A stretch of 64,000 nt of DNA from Tubulanus polymorphus (lineage: Eukaryota; Nemertea; Palaeonemertea; Tubulaniformes; Tubulanidae). Below the pieces are notes generated by a model. It was not told where the DNA came from. It saw only the letters and a program-made list of their open reading frames with translations, and did not search any database. The stretch lies in the NCBI RefSeq assembly GCF_964204645.1, contig NC_134027.1:13878485-13942484 (forward strand), in the 5' to 3' direction. Below are positions 1-12,036 of the stretch, piece after piece (within the stretch, counting starts at the first letter, position 1; the number at the start of each line of letters is the position of its first letter). The position numbers and the translations under genes were made by a program.

Positions 1-75
1 TGCAGGCGCGAAGCCACGCTTCGCACCAACGGTGTGAAGTCATAAGGGAGGGTTTGGGGGTCCTCCCCAAGAAAA
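1..75. repeat. G+C-rich 'gcgcgaag ... gggg ... tcctcccc' repeat module, cut by window edge
   Basis: The start of the window resembles two other places, 3878-3945 and 45995-46065. Each has a short palindrome around GCGCGAAG or GTGCGAAG, then a run of G, then a C-run followed by AAAATTTTTGA-like sequence. The 46-kb copy is in the subterminal part of a hAT element, so the other two may be hAT-derived fragments. This is inference from similarity by eye. Confidence 0.45.
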
Positions 76-934
76 TGTTTGAAATTTGAAGCAATTTCCG
101 GACATCTGAGAAATTCTCTGGACCAGAATCTAGCAAAAATTAATATCAGTTTAATGTGGAAGCCATGTTTGCTTTATAACAAATGTATTGAAGATTCTGA
201 TTGGTGGTTGAAATCTTCAAACAAAAAATTGAAAGCGGGTTCGAATCCTTGAGGCAGCAGATATTTTTCTCGGTAGAAAGATTTTTCAATAGTTTATTCG
301 AATATAAAAAAATATATTTACGGGCAGTCGACATTTTGGATCCGTTGGTATTGATTTATTGAATAGTTTGTTTGACAATATGTATGCATCACGCGCGCGT
401 CAGTCTGATGATTACTGCTGTGCACTGAACAGTAGACCACGTGCACGCAGTAATGTATAGACACTGCTCACTAGCGTACGGCGCATGTATGAATGCTGTC
501 GTACATTGTTCCACTATTTTCTTATTCATATCGTGGCAGCACGTGGCCGCCTACAATACTGTACTTCAGTAGGCGGTACAGTATCGATTTTCCTAGATGA
601 AGACTACACTCAGGCTAGCCACGGCAAGTCGATTATTACGGAACTCGTGACCACAAGTGGCATAACCAGTCATAACCCCCTATCCCCTTTATTTTAACAT
701 CAAATATCCATAAAAAATTCTTGAAAAGTCGGAATTCCGGTTAATGTCAGAAGATAGGGATCCCTGCTGGTAAAATCCGCACTCCAACTAATTAACTAGA
801 ATTACGCCTTGTGGCTTTAAATACCCCCTCCCAAAAAAAAACTCTTCCCCATTCCACTCTGTAGGAAATAGAGTTGAACATAGATAAACCAGTCTTAACT
901 TTCACATCAAGTTGACTTTCAGTCAGATATTCCA

Positions 935-1348
935 GGCTGTATCGTACTAAACAAGAAATTCAAGATGGCTACCCTGGTGGCCATATTTGATGGCTGATGC
1001 TAGCAAGAAAATCAACATGTCTGCCCTAGTAACCATAATGGACGCGCGATGACCTCCATTTTCAATAGTGGTGAACATCTTACCTGCCCCAATCATCACA
1101 CAAAGTTTCATGTAAATCCTTAAAGAATTTTAGGTGTATCATGCTAGCAAGAAAATCTTGATGTCTGCCCTAGCGACCATTTGATGGGTGATGACCTCCA
1201 TTTATCTTATATCTTACCTGCCCCAATCCTCAAAACAAGTTTCATGTTATTCCATTAAGAACTGTAGGCTTTATCGTGCTAACAATATAATGCCGTGGCC
1301 ATATTTGATGGCCAATGGCTTCCATTTTCAATAGAGGCACAAACCTAT
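935..1348. repeat. Tandem repeat array, units of about 145 bp (left part)
   Basis: The anchor phrase 'atg-ctgccctggcgaccat' recurs at roughly 963, 1017, 1158 and 1290. It alternates with 'acctccattttcaatagg', 'cttacctgccccaatcctcac' and 'gtttcatg-aaatc'. The same unit continues at 2591-3005, after an inserted element, and begins again at 63900. The copies are diverged, so the array is old. Confidence 0.8.
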
Positions 1349-1352
1349 TTAA

Positions 1353-2586
1353 AGGGGTCATGAAGAGGTTTTTTCAAAAATTTTTTAATCTCATTTTTTT
1401 GTATGAAACATTTACCATATGCATCTATAGTAGCCACGCGAAAAATTTTTTAAATATCATTATCCAAACTCGAGAAAAGCATGTAGCAACAGCCCTAGCA
1501 ACGGGTACTCGCGTTTGCGCGGTGATGTTGATGACGTCATTCTGAGAACATATCGCCTGCAGCATACTCGGAAGTGTTATAGTACAATGCTCATTTTCCT
1601 TGAATATCCCGCTAATTTGACCGTCTTTTGAAATGCCTTGACTGTGTGTAGCTATAAACTGTTCCCACAAAGGCAATTTTAGTGACCAAAACCTCAGATT
1701 TGGCCCTAAGATGATGGACCGTAAGAGGAAAAACATCCTGCCTATGTGTAAACTATCTTCGCACTTTAGAGAAGGATTTCTTTCTAATATTATGGCACAT
1801 ATAAACTTGGATACACAAAACTTATGTTTTTATTATCTGAGAGCCTTTTATTCAGCCAAGTGACGCTATCTCTGCAAATTCAATATACCTAGTAAGATAT
1901 ACGCGCTTTCCACGGCCAATATAGCACTGGTTTTCCCCAGTGACCCACATCACTGTAGTGAGTACAACATACTGACTGTATGTATGCAGCACACATTACT
2001 ATTACACGGGATGGAGCAGGCTTGGCTGGATACTACACGGACAAGTTTACGGTTTCAGGACGCTTTATGGTCCAGTACTGGATAAAACCCTCTGCCCACA
2101 GAAATATCTGCGATGTCTATATCAGTCATTTTCTCCACATGGTTTTAACAAATAGAGGGAATTACTTTCAAATGATAATGCTCCACGACGTAGAAATATG
2201 CTGTACTCTATAGCCACTAATTCCTTCGTTCTGAGGCGTCAGGTCCAAATTAAATGGACTAATTTCCACTGTCTATTTAAAACAACTGTTGGCTTCCTAA
2301 ACTGCAGACGTTTGATTGGAATCTGATGTATTTGAGTCACTTTTTTGCACTTTAATCGCTGTTAGTATCACCCGTTTGTATACACTACACCATGTTGTTT
2401 TAGGCTGGGTTCTCAGAATGATGTCACACGGTTGGGAATAAATCAGCACGGCCGATCAAAAGTCTCCTGTTAACAGTAATTGAACAATGTAAAATTAATT
2501 TCTTGACCCATAAATCAATAAATAGGTTATAATTGATGCTAAAAAATGCTTTTAGCCATATCTCAAAAACCTTTTCATGACCCCTT
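1353..2586. mobile_element. TTAA-flanked non-autonomous DNA transposon (Kolobok- or piggyBac-like target)
   Basis: The left end reads TTAA then AGGGGTCATGAAGAGG, and the right end reads CCTTTTCATGACCCC then TTTTAA. The ends are therefore inverted copies of each other, flanked by TTAA at 1349-1352 and 2587-2590. The element interrupts the 145-bp-unit tandem array, which resumes at 2591. No convincing transposase ORF was seen inside the 1234 bp. TTAA target choice is known for Kolobok and piggyBac, and the sequence alone does not decide between them. Confidence 0.78.
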
Positions 2587-2590
2587 TTAA

Positions 2591-3005
2591 GTAACTCACT
2601 AAATTTCATGAAAATCCATCAAAAATTATAGGCTAACGAGAAATTCAAGATGGCTGTCCTGGCGACCATATTTGATGACTTATTACCTCTATTTTGGATA
2701 AGTGTGGACATCTCATCTGCCCCAATCCTCACACTGAGTTTCATAGAAATCAATCAAGAATTGTAGGTTGCATTGTTCTAACAAGATAATTCAAGATGGC
2801 TGCCCTGCCAGCCATATTTGATTGCTGATGATCTCAATTTTTTGATAGGGGTGCACATCTTACCCACCAAAACTCATTCACTAAATATTTATGAAAATCT
2901 ATCAAGAATTATATGCTGCATTGTGCTAACTAGTAAGTCAATATGGCTGCCATAATTAGTGGCCCATGACCTCTATTTTCAATAGGGGCGAAAATCTGAC
3001 GTGCC
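2591..3005. repeat. Tandem repeat array, units of about 145 bp (right part)
   Basis: This continues the array seen at 935-1348. Anchors fall at about 2647, 2792 and 2941 (spacing 145 and 149 bp), each with the phrase 'aagatggctg'. The resumption exactly after the TTAA element shows that the element inserted into a pre-existing array. Confidence 0.8.
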
Positions 3006-4679
3006 GAAATGAAATGTACATGTAGATGCAATGTAAAAGTACATGCGATAGCAAAATGGACTTCGCTTATGTGAAAGTCCATTACAAATCCACAGGAACA
3101 AAGAATATTCATTTTGTCATTGCAATGAGCAGTGAATGGCTATGAATGACCAGTTCATGGGATATTATTCATTCTTGGATACAGTAGTCGTCTGATCGCA
3201 TAGGGTTGAGTGCATACCAACTGGCATAGTCATTAGTTGTACCACCTTTCCCCTGCAATTCCATACATGGGATCATAGTTCAGATGCACAGTATCCACAG
3301 CAGATGTAAATGCAGACTATGCACGCCATGTACAGGTGTTCTTCAGTTTGTTTGTCAATCACACTCTAGCAAATAATGCTGGAGAAGACAATTGCTACAC
3401 TCAATTGGGATAAGTCCTCTCAACTCACTGTGTACGCAGTACCATTGTCTCTAAACCTACTACAAAAGGGGATTCCTCGCATTGAGCAATACATTAACTA
3501 TGGAAACAGTTTATCCATGTATGTCATACAGGCATAATTTAAATGTATTTTTCACGAACAGGCTTATGAGCTGATTGTAGAATATATGAGCAAATATACA
3601 AACAAGTTCCCAAAAATAGACACTTAATATAACTGGCTATGATGGCAGATTTTTTTATCAACGCAGGTGAGAATTTTGCAAGTCAATAAAGTGAAAAACT
3701 TGACTTTCAAATGGAAAATTCAAAACTTGACTTTCAAAACGAAAAAAAAGAAGAAAATCTGGATTCTCTCTGACAGTGTTACCAGTTCCAGAGTACCAAA
3801 ATTCCAGGAAAAAAATGTAATGAAATTATGCCTCGAAAATGATCCTAAGACTGCCGGCCGAGCCACCAGCTTGCGAGCACCGAAGGTGCGAAGCAACTTA
3901 GGGGGGGGGGGGGTTTTGGGGTACCTCCCCAAAGAAGATTTTGAAATTCCAATTCATTCCATTCCAAGAGTCTTCCAGAGCTATTTTGGAATCGAAAAAC
4001 TAAATAAAACGGCCCTTCCCCCTGGCGAAAATATTATTCCTGATTTCTTATTCATGATCGGTGATAAAGCTAAGAAAATAACCAAAGCACCCAACACATT
4101 CAGTGTTATCATCTGATCACCTTATTAATTCATAGCCCCTTAATATAATTTACGATTCTTAAAGATATTATTATACTTGAAAATTAAACATTTCTAAGTT
4201 AAAATACGCGCGACGCATCTCCGCTGTGTTACAATACAGCACGCATGTAATAATAGCCGTATGTGTTCTCTGTTCCCTGCTGCAGTGTGTCTGTGGTTAT
4301 TTATAGCAATTACAAAAGCATTGAGAACACTGCTTGCTCCAGCAAACAGGTGTTGAAAGACGAAACAATACTGACAAAACATAACGCTGTACACAACAAG
4401 CCATGGCCGCATGAAAATACGGTGAAACCATATGGGTTTTTGTTTGAGAGGATTTATCTTTATAACAACAAAGATAAATTCTCTCTAACAAAAAAGACCG
4501 AAGCCATAAGTTATCAAACCAGTAGCTCAAATTTCCGGAAAATCCAGAGATCGTTCAAAGCCAATCCGGAGAATTGGTAACACTAATCGGATCTACATCT
4601 ACATCTATATCGGATCAGTCAGTAATGCAATGCAGCTGGATGACAAAACCTGTATGGCACAAATGCCGCTATTTCTTAC
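3006..4679. other. Intron sequence of MARCHF6, mostly unassigned
   Basis: No MARCHF6 exon or other coding region was supported here. The stretch holds the G+C-rich module near 3878-3945, with a run of 12 G, and a short (atctac) repeat near 4587-4605. The open frame at 3667-4116 is low-complexity Lys/Phe sequence crossing this repeat and is not credible as a gene. Confidence 0.5.
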
Positions 4680-4895
4680 CCTAAGATAGAAACATGAAGA
4701 TCTTTTGTACGGTTGAAATCCAGTCGGGCCACCACCTTGTAACATGGCTTGATGAGCAGCTCCTAAGCCAAAGCCAATGAATGGTGGGGCAACATCACCT
4801 TGATTATCAATAGGTCCATCATTTGGATCAGCAGCAGCTGGTTGTGCTTGGTTTGGTTGATGAGGAGGGAGGTTCCCGTATCGGATCACATTATC
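4680..4895 (-). CDS. MARCHF6: MARCHF6 exon (variable loop and GFQPYKR)
   Basis: The 216-bp exon (72 codons, phase 0) starts DNVIRYGNLPPHQPNQ, passes through a Pro/Gln/Asp-rich cytosolic loop, and ends LGAAHQAMLQGGGPTGFQPY then KRSSCFYLR. The acceptor is ATTTTAG and the donor GTAAGA. The loop is variable between species, whereas AAHQA-LQ-GGP-GFQPY is strongly conserved in MARCHF6. The next exon of the gene was not found in 1-4679 and presumably lies to the left of the window. Confidence 0.94.
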
Positions 4896-5220
4896 CTAAA
4901 ATATGAAGATAGGTGAATCTTGTTTATTTGTTCATTATCACTTTAACCATTAAAATATGCATTAAAGTAGAAATAGTCTATCACATATATTAGACCTATA
5001 ATTTCTATGGCTTGCATAATGTGACAACTAAGCAAAGCAGTGCGTATAGCAAATTAAATGACCACTTAATAATACATTTTCAGGTGTGTAAATTGGGGGT
5101 AAAAGTCCTGATACCCTATACAACAAATTCTGAACAATTTTTACTTGCCCTACTAAAGGGATTACTATACAACATTATAACGCATTGACGAATGGATGGG
5201 AAAATGTACAGCAGACTTAC

Positions 5221-5407
5221 ATCATCTTCATTGATGGGTACATCACCGAGAAGATATGATCTCATATCTAACAACCAAGACATTGCTATCACCCAGCCTT
5301 TTACAAGTCCTTTAATCCATATCCTAGTGTGTCCTTGTTCTAGCAATGCTGGTAATACTACTTGCAGTAAAAGAAGTTCCAGAGAAAGTTCACTTACTGG
5401 AGCATCA
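5221..5407 (-). CDS. MARCHF6: MARCHF6 exon
   Basis: The 187-bp exon reads DAPVSELSLELLLLQVVLPA then LLEQGHTRIWIKGLVKGW and ends SYLLGDVPINEDD. It has a TTTTGCAG acceptor and a GTAAGT donor. The first 30 or so residues are identical to the vertebrate protein as far as can be judged, and the later part is slightly diverged. It ends in phase 0. Confidence 0.96.
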
Positions 5408-5997
5408 CTGCAAAATGTAAGTTGCGTAAGGTAAAAAATTCACGTAAGAGTTTTACAAGTCATATTTATCTTACCAAGTTATGTATTAGTTATTTATTAG
5501 TTATTAGTTAGTGCCCAAAAATGAAAAGTACAAAACAGCTTCTGGTTACCTTGACCTTTGACCTACAGGAAATATAATCAATTACCCATAGTCTCTAGGA
5601 TAACCCACCCATAAAAAGTCATCTCTAACCATTCAAGTGCCCATAACTTGGTCTGGATGTAGAGCAATCCATTTTGAATTTAGAATAGTTGTTATATATA
5701 CTTAAGTGAAGGTTTTCATGTAAAATAAACTAGTAAACCTGTCAGGTACTTTCCGTCTTGTATTTATTCTACACCAGAGTAAAACGGCAGCTATACAGTT
5801 TTTCAAGTAAACAATATCGAGATACCCCTAATTTCATTTTTCAGACTAACGGACTAAACACTGGGCTAATGACTGCAATTTTAATTAACAATGACGCTTT
5901 AAGGCATGAAATGTATTATCGAGCTTTTCTATGCACTGTCAGTTCTCGATATTCCACAATTGAAAAAATTGTAAATTGTTTCTGATATCTATTTTAC

Positions 5998-6149
5998 CTG
6001 GACAATACAACATTGTATGGCAGGAATGAAGGACAAACTTTCTTGAGAAACTTTACTGGCATCCATAACATCACTAAAACTGCGCTGCCAAATATAACAA
6101 TTGAAGCCACGAAACGCCGCACATGTCTCAATACTGGTTGATGAATCAT
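5998..6149 (-). CDS. MARCHF6: MARCHF6 exon
   Basis: The 152-bp exon begins MIHQPVLRHVRRF, contains a hydrophobic helix (IVIFGSAVLVMLWMPV) and ends FLPYNVVLS plus two bases of a split serine codon. The acceptor is AATGACAG and the donor GTAAAA. The order MIH-P-RH-RRF followed by FLPYNV matches vertebrate MARCHF6. It joins in phase 2 to the exon at 5221. Confidence 0.95.
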
Positions 6150-6918
6150 CTGTCATTAAAAACATAGAAATACATTCAGCAATAGAAATGGAATGCGTAC
6201 ATAAGGAAAAACAACTTTTCTCTGGGATGAAAGAGAACAGGGATGAAAACAGAGGCGTTTGATAAAGGCATAAATATCAATAGCAAGATATTTTGAAATT
6301 TTAAGGGGTTTTTGGCGCATCTGAGGCCCACTTTCCAGCTTTGACAAATAACAAAATAAGATCTTTGCTGCCACGCAGTTGTTTGTCATGAGTAAATGAA
6401 AAAGATGCCTCCAACAATATCCAAATCACGAGAGCATGTTAAAACTTAAAATGCACTTGTCAATAAATCACCGCAAATCCCAAGAGGTCTTCCTATCTAT
6501 CACTCTAGACAAGCACTTAGTGCCTGGATTAAAACAATGACTTATTTTATTGAGCACGTAAGCTATGCTTTGTCGAATGAAGCGAAACAGACCATTGCAG
6601 ATTCTAAATAAAGATTTCCCGCGCAGTGCTTTTACATGTATGATATTATTGATTAGTTGAAACCGTGCAGACAGTGGGTTAAGACAACAGCAACGTTTCG
6701 CAATGATGTTCTAACACCAGATCTAAACTCTCAACTTTTCCCAAAGATCCTTACCCCCTATCATTTTCTCGATTTTGATTCTACATCAAAAACAAGAGAC
6801 CCATGGGCATTGAAGCATTGGTAGATTATACCTTGGTAAGGTGGTAAGGTATTAAGTGTTTTATGTTTTCATCTGCCAGCAAATGGCAGACTTCATGGTT
6901 CACTGGTCCAATGTCTGT

Positions 6919-6986
6919 CAATAAATGTCTAAATCAGCTATATAGAAAATATCAATAAATGTCTAAATCGGCTATATAGAAAATAT
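6919..6986. repeat. 34-bp tandem duplication
   Basis: Two adjacent 34-bp units beginning 'caataaatgtctaaatc' differ at one base, A against G. They lie in the intron between the exons at 5998 and 7731, most of which (6150-7730) shows no other recognisable feature. The near-identity implies a recent event. Confidence 0.85.
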
Positions 6987-7730
6987 CAAGACTAGTCAAA
7001 TTCTGAAGCCTGTCACAAGTTAAAAAGTATGTTATGTGATACCAAAAAAGATATATAAGCATACTATAAAGAGATTTTATGATAAACTGTATCAATGACT
7101 GATCGAACATATTTTTTTGGACAGAAATATCTAACAGTGGATGATGTTATAGATACAATGTGATATTACATTAACTGAATGCTTCATTTCAACTATAATT
7201 GAAATATTATACGTTTTACGTGAACGGAGTTACAATTTGAAGTTACTATAAAAATTAGAAGAGTCGGCACTTCTTTTTACTAAAACTTGCAATCCATTTA
7301 AATAGCAATCGCATGATGTCATAGACGTTAACCAATGCTTAAAACGGCCCTTAACCATGGAAATCCGCGTTTCCGCGGAAGATTTGTATCCCTGTAAGAA
7401 GTAGAAAATTACCCATTTACAGATTTTACCCCAAATCCAAACGGTTACCATCAGGAATTGGAGTTTTTTTTTCTGAATCTGGGGGGTATATTGAGGATAA
7501 ACCCTGGAATGGTCAGTAGAATAACATAATAGTTAGTACAACTGATGGCTAATCCGGGAAATTTGGATTGAACTGAAAGTTTTCTCTTCCAAAGTTGTAT
7601 AGAATTCAAATCTTTAAAAGATTTTCACTATTCAATTATTTTCACCAAAAACAACGAAATTATCTAAAGGAAGCTTATACCTTAATCAAGTTTGCCCATG
7701 TTAATTTAGATTTTTTGAAAAAATACATAC

Positions 7731-7934
7731 CTCTTGTATTGGATGGAAATCAGGATCGTTCAAATTTCTGAGAAACCAGAGGACACCTGGCCGAATTACC
7801 TCTCTCAATAACAGGATGAATGACGCAAAGTAAAAAACATAGATCATTCCAACCAACCAATGAATGAACATAGATGTCCCCGGAGCAAGCTTAAAACTTT
7901 TTTCTCGATCTTTCAGACTTGCATCAAACATCGA
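7731..7934 (-). CDS. MARCHF6: MARCHF6 exon (core TEB4 domain)
   Basis: The 204-bp exon (68 codons, phase 0 at both ends) starts SMFDASLKDREKSF, continues HWLVGMIYVFYFASFILLLR and ends GVLWFLRNLNDPDFHPIQE. It is bounded by a TTTTTAG acceptor and a GTATGT donor. It is the strongest single match in the window to MARCHF6, with only scattered conservative differences from the vertebrate sequence. It holds membrane helices and the conserved REV-RPGVLWFLRN loop of the TEB4 domain. Confidence 0.97.
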
Positions 7935-8384
7935 CTAAAAATAATGTATACGTTTTTAACAGAATCAGAAATAGCTTAAATTGGAATCAATGAATTTACA
8001 CATTATGCAATTCCTCAGCAATAACAGTTATATACTATATTGTAGAGAATTGAGCATCTCATCGCAGGACCCTCAAAGAATCCATTGCGCCCCTTTAAGG
8101 AGAAAGTAGAAAACTTCAAACATGTGGTCGGTTTTCCTACCCCGGTGGATTGAATGAAAAATATTGTTTTTCATCACTGACTGAGACAGTCAAACATTGA
8201 CAATAACCCTGATAGATCATCCTTCCCTTGTTAACAACTGTCAGAGATTATCAAGTAAAGAAAGGCTAGAAGTCATTGAGAGATCCGTCAATTGATAGTG
8301 ATGATGAGCCCAAAGGGGTACTACACTTTTCACATTCACTTTTACACATCAAATGGTGCACAATCTGTGGGTTATATTTGTCAA

Positions 8385-8487
8385 CAAGAAAGAAATTCTT
8401 ACAAGAGCCCCGAGGGGCACTATGGCCAGCCTGTCGGCTTCTCATAAAATGGCAAATGATGCATTCTGTGGGTTTTATGTGCACTGC
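8385..8487 (+). repeat. ACAAGAG-hairpin repeat fragment
   Basis: The sequence 'acaagagccccgaggggcac' then 'tatggccagcc' and 'ataaaatggcaaatgatgca' also occurs at 36871 and, in worn form, near 62985. Here only the first 85 or so bases are present before BEL/Pao integrase sequence begins. It is a truncated copy of a dispersed family. Confidence 0.65.
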
Positions 8488-8652
8488 AACAAAGTCATGC
8501 ATCAGGGAATTAATGATACTGTAACGTACATCAGGCAGAGATACTGGATACCAGCGATACGTCAAAGAGTTCTGTCTGCGTTAAAACCCTGTATTACTTG
8601 TAAATTACTGTCGAGTTTACCGTTTAAGTTGCCAAGTTCAGCACCATTACAG
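8488..8652 (+). pseudogene. BEL/Pao retrotransposon integrase, N-terminal zinc-binding part, broken by Gypsy insertion
   Basis: Translation gives KVMHQGINDTVTYIRQRYWI then RQRV and CITCK. This is the His/Cys zinc-binding region and the following R-YWIP-R-V motif typical of BEL/Pao integrases. The frame runs into the Gypsy 5' LTR at 8653 and resumes beyond the 3' LTR at 20239, so this is the left half of a split gene. The integrase would have inserted the retrotransposon cDNA. Nothing of its RT or gag was found upstream. Confidence 0.8.
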
Positions 8653-9278
8653 TGTGAGAGAGTGATTTTTGGACTCTTTATTAGCACTGTATAGTGGCGC
8701 CTCCATTCAGTGCGCCCTCTTTATAGTGTGGTCTATAGTCCCCACTCTGGTATAGGAAATCAACCGCCATATTTTGAATAAGGTTAAATGGTACTAATAC
8801 ATGTAAATAATTTATCAAGTCTTAGACAAGTGATTTTATTAAGTGTGTTTGATTATTGAATTAACTAAATTATTAGATTGTGTCAGATATGTGAATATTA
8901 TATAAATAGTTGTATATTTGATCTATAGCCTCCACTCTGGTATAAGAAATCAAACGACATGGTTTGATTTCTGACTGCTGTCGTAAATAAACTCGATCTT
9001 ATTTAATTTCGATCTCATGTTATGTTTATTTAGAGTCGGCGTCGTCAGACGGTGGAAGCTGTGAGGATCAACTCAGATACTGAGGGTCGTAACTCTGGGA
9101 CTCGTCGGAGAGAATTCACTCTGGAGACAGCGGTCGCTTCGTGCGAACCTCCTTCGCCCTGTATGCAGATTTGCCTTCAAGAGCTCGAGCGATTTGTAAT
9201 AGATTCAACAGGGCAGGCTAAGAGCATTTGTAAGGAAAAGCTCTGTAACCTGTGTTCTTGAGAAAAAGCTCTGTCACA
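8653..9278 (+). repeat. Gypsy 5' LTR (626 bp)
   Basis: It starts TGTGAGAGAGTG and ends AAAGCTCTGTCACA. A TATAAATA-like site lies near 8910 and an AATAAA near 8987. The phrase 'ccactctggtata-gaaatc' occurs twice, near 8740 and 8933, separated by A+T-rich sequence that the 3' LTR does not share. Confidence 0.92.
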
Positions 9279-9300
9279 TTTGGAGGCACCTCCCGGATTT
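9279..9300 (+). promoter_or_regulatory. Candidate tRNA primer-binding site
   Basis: Directly after the 5' LTR comes TTTGGAGGCACCTCCCGG. TGG near the LTR edge is the usual complement of a tRNA CCA end. The sequence implies a primer whose 3' end is GGTGCCTCCA, with U as discriminator base. The tRNA species was not identified. Confidence 0.6.
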
Positions 9301-9800
9301 CATTGGAAATTGCTCAATACACGGAAGGGAAAGTTACCGTGAAGGAAATATATATCCATCCGTCACCGTTTATCGTTCGACCGGACGTCAGGTTGTTAAT
9401 AAGTAGTTGATTTGGACAACTGCTACAAAAAAAGGCCGGTGTAAATTCGAATTCGATGTTCGACTTCAGCAAATAGTAAGTACGAAAATACACGTCGCTA
9501 GGTGGCTGGAGAGTAGGGTAGATTCTTGTGTTAACTTGCTATAGCTGTGTTGTGTGCGCATGTGATGTCCTGTGTTTATGTTACTCTGCTCAGATTGAGA
9601 TACATTTATGTTTAGTTGGTGTTAAGACGTGCTGCAGTTTGTTCGGTCTTGGACATTTTCTTTTCATTTCTTTTCTTTTTTGTGCTTATTTTGTATTAGA
9701 TTTCCATTCAGTTTATAAAATCTTCAGTGCTGCCAAGGAGGCATTTTCACTACTATATTATTCTACAATTATTGCTATTATCTAAATATTAAATAAGATA

Positions 9801-10165
9801 TTGCGGGATGCTGTTAAGGCTGAAAGCGATTTAGACGCAATGGTGAAAATTTTTTCTAGTCTTCCCAGAACCTCACAAAGTAGGTTGGTGGACAAACTAG
9901 TATCCACCGCCGGATGTTGGGAGGAAAGGCCTAGTCTCTATCCCCCTAAAATCGAAGATTTGGGTGCTTCTTTTATTAATCAACCTGCTCGTCTGGTTCA
10001 GCAAAATGTAGACGCTAAGGACGCTCCTCAGGTGAATGTTTCCGTGCAGTCACCTCGACTATGCGTTTTTAGTGGATCTGAACATAAAGGGGAAGTATCG
10101 TGTATACAGTGGCGTCAGGAAGTCAAGGAAAACGGGAGAAAGAAAAATTCTCCCCGGAGGTCTTA
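9801..10165 (+). pseudogene. Gypsy gag, N-terminal part, interrupted by hAT
   Basis: The open frame includes RLCVFSGSEHKGEVSCIQW, which resembles the '-L-VFSG--KGEVS--QWR-EV' stretch found in capsid regions of some Gypsy gag proteins. The first ATG in frame is at 9840. The frame runs straight into the hAT end at 10166, and the sequence after the hAT at 14854 is in the same register, so the hAT explains the break. Gag would have formed the virus-like particle. About 500 bp of leader (9279-9800) shows no clear gene. Confidence 0.72.
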
Positions 10166-10432
10166 CAGGGCTCGAATTTAATTTTTTTGATCACAGGCCA
10201 TAAGTGGCCTAGGATGATAGTGCTGAAAACTCCTCTCCAAGGCCATTTTTTAAACTCCAAAGCCAAATAGTAAAATGCGCCAAAACTGCCTACCGGGTAA
10301 TAACCAATTGAAAGCTTTAGATCAAAAGGTAAATCAACAATGATTTGCAGATATAATTACTAATATAACACTCATTTTTATTCACAATTGCAGTCCTAAG
10401 ACGGATTTCATCATCATTTAAATCTATATTTC

Positions 10433-11760
10433 TCAAAAATCACTGTCCAAATCTGATTCAATGTCAAATCCCTCAAAATTGTCACTATCACAATCTATAT
10501 CCGAGTTTGATGCTAGCGCCTCAACAAGTTCACTATCTACAATCAGATCAAGAAGTGTAGGTCTGGTAGATGTCGTGGACGATTTCCTTGGTTTGTAAGG
10601 TTGCTGATTTGGATGACGAGCACGGCGAGCACTATTAATCCACAGATTAACTGCATCTTGTGGATCATATTCTGAAACCGGTGGACAATCTGACGCAAGT
10701 CTCATCAGACTATTTATTGTTTTGTCACCAAGAGAAAGTCTCCAGTCACCAACAATGCGTTTAAGAAGTGAAAATGCGCGTTCTACACTGGCACTTGCGA
10801 CGGGTAAAACTAGGAGAATTTGTACCACATGCAGCACATTAATATAATCACTAGTTGTATCAGATAACTGGCGTGGAATTACCATTTTCCAAAGTGATGC
10901 TACACCTGTTTTTTTATCACTGAAGTGGGATTGCCAGTTTCGGCGAATAAAACGCTTTAGTTTAACCCATTCTGTTAAACCTCTCTCGGTAACGCATCCA
11001 TTACTTTTCAGGATTTCAGCAAAATGTTGACATATAGCTGTAATCTCCTTGTTTGCATATGCACCCAGGTCAGTGTTGCTCTGACGCGGCCACAGATGAA
11101 CATTTAGCACTTTGCCGCATTTTGACGTAATAGGACATGTGTCTAAGCTTTTGAAACGTTGCTCTATGCAGGTAGTAACGGAAACAACAAGTTCGTTCTT
11201 TGAAATATCATATACCTCAATTGACTGGTTTCCTGAACTTAATCGCACAAGATCCTGATAAATGATATTGCCTTCACTCTCACTTAAATCACCCTTCAAT
11301 CTCTTAATATTATTTCCATCTTTGGAATCTAGTAAAAGCAAAGCCGCGCAGCAATTATCCAGTTGTTCGGCTATACGATAGATCATTGTTTCATCATTTT
11401 GAAAAACTAGTAATAGTTTGGCTAGTTCTTCGAATATATCACATGAGAGATGAGCATAGAAAAGGAACTTTAAATTTTTCATCTTCCTTAGCCATCCTCG
11501 TATCTTTGCTGCATCTTCTTTTTTAATGTCTCGTCTTCAGGGTGATGTCATATCTTCTAGATGATCAATTATCATTGAATAATCTCTTATAAGTGAACGT
11601 AACGCTGACAGCTTGTGGGTAGCCCAACGTGAGCCGCTCGAATGAACAGGTCGGATAATGGATCGTTCGAAAACTTCAGCAAGTCGTTTTAGTTCTCTCC
11701 ATTTTTTTGTGAATTTTTATACATCAGATACAGACCAAGTTATACATCATCAATGCAAAA
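10433..11760 (-). pseudogene. hAT transposase exon 3 (C-terminal half with dimerisation domain), broken
   Basis: From about 11760 the minus strand reads LGLYLMYKNS, then KKWRELKRLAEVFE and SGSRWATHKLSALRSL, as in hAT proteins. There is a stop near the start, a one-base deficit in an A-run at 11702-11708, and an in-frame TGA near 11538. An open frame from 11482 to 10433 ends with PVASASVERAFSLLKRI, the conserved hAT C-terminal dimerisation motif, followed by an acidic tail. These breaks make this copy non-functional. Confidence 0.85.
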
Positions 11761-12036
11761 ATAAAGATAAAAAAGAATTCAAAATAGGCCATAGAACAAA
11801 TTCCATGTTGAAGGACATCCATTAACATTTACAGGCTTGATTAGATTCTTTGCAAAAAGTTGATATCTTAAATAGTTAAATGGCTTTTCATTCGAGTGTG
11901 CAAATGGATGACATACTAGAGGAACGGGTGTTAAAAATTTTGATATTGTTTTAAGTCACTGCAGATAGACAGAAGGAGGCCCTTACTGGTTTTTTTTAAT
12001 TATTTTTTAAATAAAGAAGCTTATGGAATGTCTCAC

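Noticed and set aside
225-260. tRNA B-box-like GGGTTCGAATCC, also near 32023 and 46228
   Set aside because: No matching A box at proper distance and no cloverleaf could be drawn; at most worn SINE heads.
935-3005. CRISPR-like array of repeats
   Set aside because: Units are about 145 bp, adjacent and diverged with no unique spacers; a eukaryotic minisatellite.
3667-4116. 149-codon open frame on the plus strand
   Set aside because: Low-complexity Lys/Phe composition, crosses a G-run and a known repeat module, no splice or domain support.
9528-9785. Open frame rich in Cys and Leu before Gypsy gag
   Set aside because: Lies in the element leader; resembles no signal peptide or accessory protein with confidence and is probably chance in T-rich DNA.
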